A stretch of DNA of 38,474 bases. Source: Methanomicrobiales archaeon (lineage in GTDB: Archaea; Halobacteriota; Methanomicrobia; Methanomicrobiales; Methanoculleaceae). The notes under the pieces were generated by a model that was not told where the DNA came from, did no database searches, and was given only the letters and a program-made list of their open reading frames with translations. Where the stretch lies: assembly GCA_012521035.1 (NCBI GenBank), contig JAAYND010000046.1:1-38474 (forward strand). Direction: 5' to 3'. Positions within the stretch are counted from its first letter, which is position 1. Every line of letters starts with the position of its first letter. A program made the translations under genes and the position numbers. Shown here one piece after another: positions 34,068 through 38,474 of this stretch.

Positions 34068-34484
34068 TTAACCGGTCTCAAAGGCCCGCATGACCCTTGA
34101 CCGCATGGCCTCTTCTGGAAGCGCGCCGACCACCCTGTCGATGAGCATGCCGTTTGCAAAGAACAGAAGCGTTGGAATCGCCGTTATACTGAAACTCGCT
34201 GCTATCCTCGGATTGAGATCAACGTTGCATTTACCAAAGGTCACCCTGCCGGCAAAATCGCGCGCAAGATTCTCTATCACCGGGGCAACCATCCGGCAGG
34301 GGCCACACCACTCCGCCCAGAGATCGATGACGAGGAAAGGGTGCTTCTTCATGGTATCCTGGAACGTGGTATCACTGATCTCAACGACTCTGCCGGTGCC
34401 GCCCAGGAGGCCAGCCTCAAGCTCACGGAGACGTTCCTCGCGGATACGCTGCAGGTCATCATCCATCGGTCTGTTCTCTTCCAT
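34068..34484 (-). CDS. trxA: Thioredoxin
   Basis: A 138-aa thioredoxin. The active site WAEWCGPCRMVAPVIENLAR is at about 55-75, with the cis-proline in ITAIPTLLFFANGMLIDRVV near 105. An N-terminal helical extension of about 30 residues (MDDDLQRIREERLRELEAGL) precedes the fold, as in other methanogen thioredoxins of this type. TATA-like TATAATAG at 34511-34518 lies about 27-35 bases ahead of ATG 34484; an internal Met at codon 7 is an alternative. Convergent with the PCD-like gene. Confidence 0.92.
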   Translation of the reverse strand: MEENRPMDDDLQRIREERLRELEAGLLGGTGRVVEISDTTFQDTMKKHPFLVIDLWAEWCGPCRMVAPVIENLARDFAGRVTFGKCNVDLNPRIAASFSITAIPTLLFFANGMLIDRVVGALPEEAMRSRVMRAFETG

Positions 34485-34545
34485 ACAGTGGAGGTATGAC
34501 GGTATGCCTCTATAATAGTTGGGAGCAGGTCAGACACGCACAAAG

Positions 34546-34553
34546 GTATATAT
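34546..34553 (+). promoter_or_regulatory. TATA box of initiator tRNA gene
   Basis: GTATATAT lies 37-44 bases ahead of the first tRNA base, suitable for an archaeal promoter with a short 5' leader. Confidence 0.6.
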
Positions 34554-34589
34554 CAGCATACTCTCAACATGTTATATCACACGGGTTGA

Positions 34590-34664
34590 AGCGAGGTGGG
34601 GTAGTCAGGAAATCCCGGCGGGCTCATAACCCGTAGATCGATGGTTCAAATCCATCCCTCGCTA
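34590..34664 (+). tRNA. Initiator tRNA-Met (CAT)
   Basis: The 75-base sequence folds as a tRNA. The acceptor stem AGCGAGG pairs with CCTCGCT, giving an A1-U72 end plus A73. The anticodon stem CGGG/CCCG encloses loop CTCATAA with anticodon CAT, and the T arm GATGG TTCAAAT CCATC is perfect. The A1-U72 pair and the GGGCTCATAACCC arm are typical of archaeal initiator tRNAs. CCA is not encoded. No intron is seen. Confidence 0.95.
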
Positions 34665-34788
34665 TCTGCTGTTTTCTTCCAGTATCTCTCTTCTACCGTA
34701 GGTAGTATCTCTCAGGAGTAGGCGCAAAATCAGGGAGATTACAAAAAACGTGGGATCCCCGGGGCCGGCCATACATCCCGCATAGGGG

Positions 34789-36225
34789 TTACGTCCGCTG
34801 CTTCCCGGCCCTGAAGGTCGAGAGGTCCGCCTGATGGGTGCCGGCCACGTACTCCACAACGCAGTGGTAGCACTTCTCGCCGTCGATATCCACCGGGTAG
34901 CGCCCGGTCAGGCACCCGGTGCAGAGGTTCCGCTCACCGCACCCGATCGCCTCCACCAGATCGCTGAGCGGGACGTAGGCAAGCGACGTCGCGCCGATGC
35001 TCTCCCGCACCGCCTCAACCTCCTTCCCGCTCGCGATCAGCTCGGCACGGTTGGGCATATCGACACCGAGGTAGCAGGGGGATATGATCGGTGGGGAGCC
35101 GACGCGGAGATGGATCTCGTCTGCTCCGGCCTCACGGATCATCTTTACGATCCGCCGCGACGTCGTCCCCCGGACGATGCTGTCATCGATAAGGATCACC
35201 TTCCTGCCCTTGAGATTCCCCCGGACGGTGTTGAGCTTGATCCTGACCGCCCACTCTCGCTGCTGCTGGGTCGGCATGATGAACGTCCGCCCCATGTAAC
35301 GGTTCTTCATCAACCCCTCGACGAAGGGGACGCCTGACCGCTCGGCATATCCGGCGGCGTAAGCGGTTCCGGAGTCAGGGACAGGACAGACGATATCTCC
35401 CTCAACCGGAGCTGCATCATAGAGTTCCTGCCCGATCCGGCGGCGGACATCGTAGACCAGTGTTCCGTCTATGACCGAGTCAGCGCGGGCAAAATAGATA
35501 TACTCGAATATACAGTGCGCCTTCTGGTTTGCGGTCGCGATCTGGACGGATGAGAGCCCATTCCTGTCAATTCGAACGAGCTCCCCCGGCCGCACATCCC
35601 TGATGAGCGTGCCATCGAGCGCATCTATCGCCACACTCTCAGAGGCAACGATGTAACCGTGGTCGAACTTACCGATACAGAGCGGTTTGATGCCGAGCGG
35701 ATCGCGGAAGGCATATACGGTATCGTTTAAGAGCGCAGCGATGGCGTAGGAGCCCCGCAGACGCCGCATGCAGAGCCGGACGGCATCTTCCATGCTCTTT
35801 GATGTCCGGAGCGCCTCAGCGATGATGTTTCCTATGATCTCGGTATCCGTGGATGTGCAGAAGATCTGTCCCCGGCGTTCGTACTCCTCCCGGATCTCAG
35901 CCGTGTTGACCAGGTTGCCGTTATGGGCGATCGAGAGGTCAAGACCCCGGTAACGAAAGTTAAACGGTTGGACGTTCTCCGGGATCTTCGCTTCAGCCGT
36001 CGGGTACCGGACATGCCCGATCCCGGCGTTGCCGTGCAACCCCTCAAGGGTGTCGTGATCGAAGACCTCAGCGACGAGCCCCTGGGCCTTATGGGTGTAG
36101 AGGGTCGTGCCTTCAAAAGTGGATATCCCTGCGCTCTCCTGCCCCCGATGCTGGAGAGCGTACAGGGCGTAATACAGCGGAAAAGAGACACCGCCAGCAT
36201 CGACGATGCCAACGATACCACACAT
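34789..36225 (-). CDS. purF: Amidophosphoribosyltransferase
   Basis: A 478-aa enzyme for the first step of purine synthesis: glutamine plus PRPP to phosphoribosylamine. After Met removal the N-terminal Cys of MCGIVGIVDAGG is the glutaminase nucleophile, with no propeptide to remove. The Ntn domain (about 2-230) has HRGQESAGISTFE and IAHNGNLVNTAEIREEYER. The PRTase domain has the PRPP motif VILIDDSIVRGTTSRRIV. Cysteines in HCIFEYIYFARADS and the CGERNLCTGC tail could bind a 4Fe-4S cluster as in Bacillus PurF. It is the last gene of an LSm-L37e-PurF operon, 9 bases after L37e. Confidence 0.96.
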   Translation of the reverse strand: MCGIVGIVDAGGVSFPLYYALYALQHRGQESAGISTFEGTTLYTHKAQGLVAEVFDHDTLEGLHGNAGIGHVRYPTAEAKIPENVQPFNFRYRGLDLSIAHNGNLVNTAEIREEYERRGQIFCTSTDTEIIGNIIAEALRTSKSMEDAVRLCMRRLRGSYAIAALLNDTVYAFRDPLGIKPLCIGKFDHGYIVASESVAIDALDGTLIRDVRPGELVRIDRNGLSSVQIATANQKAHCIFEYIYFARADSVIDGTLVYDVRRRIGQELYDAAPVEGDIVCPVPDSGTAYAAGYAERSGVPFVEGLMKNRYMGRTFIMPTQQQREWAVRIKLNTVRGNLKGRKVILIDDSIVRGTTSRRIVKMIREAGADEIHLRVGSPPIISPCYLGVDMPNRAELIASGKEVEAVRESIGATSLAYVPLSDLVEAIGCGERNLCTGCLTGRYPVDIDGEKCYHCVVEYVAGTHQADLSTFRAGKQRT

Positions 36226-36234
36226 AATGCAACT

Positions 36235-36417
36235 CTAGTGCGTCGGTACCTTTGCTTTCTTCTCAGTCCAGCGATAGCTGCGCAACTTCCGGCTTTTTCC
36301 AAAACCACAGGCCGCACAGACCCTGTGCTGCGCATGGTACGAGGGCTTGCCACAACGCCTGCAGGTGATGTGGGTACGCTTCTGCCGTTTGCCCATTGAT
36401 GGTGTGCCTTTTGACAT
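36235..36417 (-). CDS. rpl37e: 50S ribosomal protein L37e
   Basis: A 60-aa ribosomal protein with an [16 protein letters not shown] start and a zinc ribbon [20 protein letters not shown], ending in a basic [16 protein letters not shown] tail. The size is normal for archaeal L37e. It lies between the LSm and purF genes with small gaps (14 and 9 bases), a common archaeal arrangement. Confidence 0.97.
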   Translation of the reverse strand: MSKGTPSMGKRQKRTHITCRRCGKPSYHAQHRVCAACGFGKSRKLRSYRWTEKKAKVPTH

Positions 36418-36431
36418 TCTCTCTCACCTAC

Positions 36432-36722
<291 letters not shown>

Positions 36723-36770
36723 CCCGCGCTCTCGCGAAAAAAAGAACGTCTCTCCCGAGGTCTGGAAGAA

Positions 36771-37268
36771 ATGTCAAAGTTTACCGTAAAAAAGCGTCAC
36801 GTTATCAGAAAATCACAGGTCGCCCGCCTCTTCGAACATCTCGCTGAAGAGATCGGGCCATCGGCCGAACTCTTCCGATCTGACCGCATCGAGCGGATCG
36901 AGACCGACGCCCCCGTCGAGATCTACCTCGTCGACAAAAAACCGCTCCTGATGGCCACCGGAGACTGGACCTTCCCCACCCTGCGGGGACTGGTCGAACA
37001 CCCCATCCCCGAGCGGCGGGTGGTGGTCGATACCGGCGCGGTCAGGTTTGTCGCAAACGGCGCGGATGCCATGCGCCCCGGGATCGTCTCGATATCGCCA
37101 GATATCCGCGCCGGGCACCCGGCACAGGTAGTCGAAGAACGTTATGGAAAACCGCTTGCCGTGGGGATAGCACTCCTCGATGCCGCCGATATGGAGCAGC
37201 AGGAGAAGGGAAAATCGGTCAGGAGTATCCACCGTGTCGGGGATGATATCTGGAATATCGAGATCTAG
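36771..37268 (+). CDS. PUA-domain RNA-binding protein (Tma20/MCT-1-like)
   Basis: A 165-aa protein. An N-terminal basic domain (MSKFTVKKRHVIRKSQVARL; VEIYLVDKKPLLM) is followed by a PUA domain (about 80-160: RRVVVDTGAVRFVANGADAM, RPGIVSISPDIRAGHPAQVV, GKPLAVGIALLDAADM). It matches archaeal relatives of the translation factors Tma20/MCT-1 (COG2016), which are ribosome-recycling-related in eukaryotes. ATG 36771 follows a purine-rich GGAAGAA. Confidence 0.9.
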   Translation: MSKFTVKKRHVIRKSQVARLFEHLAEEIGPSAELFRSDRIERIETDAPVEIYLVDKKPLLMATGDWTFPTLRGLVEHPIPERRVVVDTGAVRFVANGADAMRPGIVSISPDIRAGHPAQVVEERYGKPLAVGIALLDAADMEQQEKGKSVRSIHRVGDDIWNIEI

Positions 37269-37287
37269 CGCGAAAACTAAAAGATAC

Positions 37288-37296
37288 TATTAAATA
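37288..37296 (+). promoter_or_regulatory. TATA box of sepF
   Basis: TATTAAATA lies 23-31 bases ahead of ATG 37319 with no Shine-Dalgarno between, which implies a leaderless or near-leaderless sepF mRNA. Confidence 0.5.
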
Positions 37297-37318
37297 AAAT
37301 TCTTTCCTCACTTTTTCT

Positions 37319-37696
37319 ATGGTTAAAAAGCTCTTTGACAGCATTCTCGGTAAAAGTCCTGTAAAAAATGAGGACGAATACATGGAACTCGATCTCGCCT
37401 CCTATGAGGGATCAACCTCGGAGGAACCGGCATCCATGTATGTCAAGATCGCCACCATCGCCGATCTCAAGGACACCCCCCGGGTCAAGGACGAGGTCTA
37501 CAACGGCAATATCGTCATCGTCGACATCGGGCGGCTGAAGATGGACAAGGTGACATTCGAGCGGATCTTAAAGGATCTCCGCGATGTGGCGAATGACGTG
37601 AACGGTGATATCGTCGGTCTTGGCGAGCAGAAGTACGTCATCATAACGCCGATGTCCGTCAAGATCTCGCGCGAGAAGATCGGCGGTGGCCTGTAA
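37319..37696 (+). CDS. sepF: Cell division protein SepF
   Basis: A 125-aa archaeal SepF, the membrane anchor for FtsZ. Residues 1-12 (MVKKLFDSILGK) form the amphipathic membrane helix, followed by a flexible acidic linker. The SepF core from about 40 includes SMYVKIATIADLKDTPRVKD, NIVIVDIGRLKMDKVTFERI and DIVGLGEQKYVIITP. The size is normal. The TATA box 23 bases upstream indicates a leaderless transcript. The GTG of the following zinc-finger gene begins immediately after its stop. Confidence 0.95.
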   Translation: MVKKLFDSILGKSPVKNEDEYMELDLASYEGSTSEEPASMYVKIATIADLKDTPRVKDEVYNGNIVIVDIGRLKMDKVTFERILKDLRDVANDVNGDIVGLGEQKYVIITPMSVKISREKIGGGL

Positions 37697-38221
37697 GTGC
37701 GGGAGATCTACCCGGGAACCTGTCCCGCGTGCGGAGGTGAGGTGCAGATCGTCCACCACCATCTCGAGATCCCCCATTTTCCGGATCTCCTGGTGGTCTC
37801 GATCGCCTGCAGTGGCTGCGGCTACCGGCACACCGACACGATCATACCGGAGGAGAGAGAGGCGGCCCGGTGGACGGTGCGGGTCGAAGAAGCCGCCGAT
37901 CTCGCAATCAGGGTGGTGCGGAGCATGACCGGGACGATCCGGATCCCGGAGCTCGGGCTCATGGTCGAGCCCGGGAGCGCCTGTGAGGGGTTCGTCACCA
38001 ATATCGAGGGAGTTCTTTTGCGGTTCTCAGGGGCGGTGGAGAGCGCTCTGGCCGGCGCGGAGAGCGACGAAGAACGGGCTGCAGCGCTCCGGATGCAGGA
38101 CGCGATCGCCGCTGCCCGGGAGGTGGCCTTCCCGTTCACGGTCATCCTCGAAGACCCCGCCGGAAACAGCGCGCTCATCGGAGAGAAGGCCGAGAAGACG
38201 CGCCTCGATATAACAACCTGA
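37697..38221 (+). CDS. ZPR1-type zinc-finger protein
   Basis: A 174-aa archaeal protein with a single ZPR1 domain. The zinc ribbon is CPACGGEVQIVHHHLEIPHF through ACSGCGYRHTDTI (C-x2-C ... C-x2-C), followed by the double-psi-like beta region WTVRVEEAADLAIRVVRSMT and IRIPELGLMVEPGSACEGFV, and a helical segment AALRMQDAIAAAREV. The eukaryotic relative binds eEF1A; the archaeal role is unproven. The GTG start is placed directly after the sepF TAA, so the two genes are coupled. Confidence 0.88.
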   Translation: MREIYPGTCPACGGEVQIVHHHLEIPHFPDLLVVSIACSGCGYRHTDTIIPEEREAARWTVRVEEAADLAIRVVRSMTGTIRIPELGLMVEPGSACEGFVTNIEGVLLRFSGAVESALAGAESDEERAAALRMQDAIAAAREVAFPFTVILEDPAGNSALIGEKAEKTRLDITT

Positions 38222-38474
38222 TCTCTTTTTCTCGGCTAAACTGCCACAGGGGATAACCTGAAATAGAACCACCTCTTCATACACCCCACTGTGAGGTGAA
38301 AAGAGATGGCACGAACACTATCCGTGGTGAAGTGGGAGAGCATACAGGACCTGACTTTGTGATTTTGTAACTTCAAATTTCTTGACCTCCTCAACATCCT
38401 CCTTCTATATTCGAGCTGTTTCGAAATTCCTGGTCAGTATCGAATAGAAACCTTTATCATCTTGTAGGTTATAA
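38222..38474. other. Gene-free window end
   Basis: The last 253 bases hold an 18-codon frame at 38306 (MARTLSVVKWESIQDLTL) with a GGTGA-like site upstream and then an AT-rich stretch. This could be the 5' region of a gene outside the window or a remnant. Nothing more is supportable. Confidence 0.35.

Noticed and set aside
38306-38362. 18-codon frame with a ribosome-site-like sequence
   Set aside because: Too short to support; could be chance or a remnant.

Overview
The window looks like chromosome from a GC-rich methanogenic archaeon of the order Methanomicrobiales, most like Methanoculleus. This is inferred from gene content and style: archaeal promoters with TATA boxes 22-45 bases ahead of starts, an archaeal initiator tRNA, LSm, L37e and SepF, an archaeal FAD synthase, a dihydropteroate-synthase-like protein of the methanopterin type, PAS-rich sensors, and large secreted proteins with PEGA and molybdopterin-domain-like modules. 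No rRNA, CRISPR array or complete insertion sequence is visible.

Layout. 1-5531 is housekeeping: a partial DapL-type aminotransferase, an AIM24-family protein, a DUF2117-like protein, the DNA repair factor NreA, and an ATP-dependent DNA ligase that meets NreA tail to tail. 5532-6709 holds a decayed gene followed by a cluster of inverted repeats. 6710-10070 carries a PAS protein, a metallo-beta-lactamase-fold hydrolase and a divergently transcribed ABC-class ATPase. 10071-10656 is an AT-rich spacer with a possible gene remnant.

10657-22021 is the most distinctive part: seven co-directional genes, all encoding exported proteins. They are an 1160-aa repeat protein, a 588-aa membrane-anchored protein, an 838-aa PEGA protein, a purple-acid-phosphatase-like enzyme, a 276-aa anchored protein, a 188-aa lipoprotein and a WtpA-like tungstate/molybdate-binding lipoprotein. 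Three share one domain, and two carry modules resembling the sulfite-oxidase-type molybdopterin fold. Facing this block on the other strand are a standalone TiaS-N-terminal-like protein and a kinase-fold protein that closely resembles bacterial molybdenum storage protein subunits. The set suggests a cell-surface system built around oxyanion (Mo/W) capture or molybdopterin-fold proteins. That is inference, and it is the main candidate for an undescribed system here.

23666-31303 contains small conserved proteins, a MerR-like coiled-coil protein opposite a YgjP-like metallopeptidase-fold protein, a PAS-GAF-PAS-HisKA protein lacking an ATPase domain, and a co-directional group of DHPS-like protein, JAMM protein and FAD synthase. 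31345-33580 is a translationally coupled PHP / GNAT / DUF362-ferredoxin operon. 33683-38221 holds a pterin dehydratase-like protein, thioredoxin, the initiator tRNA, an LSm-L37e-PurF operon, and a PUA / SepF / ZPR1-type group. The last 253 bases show no supportable gene.
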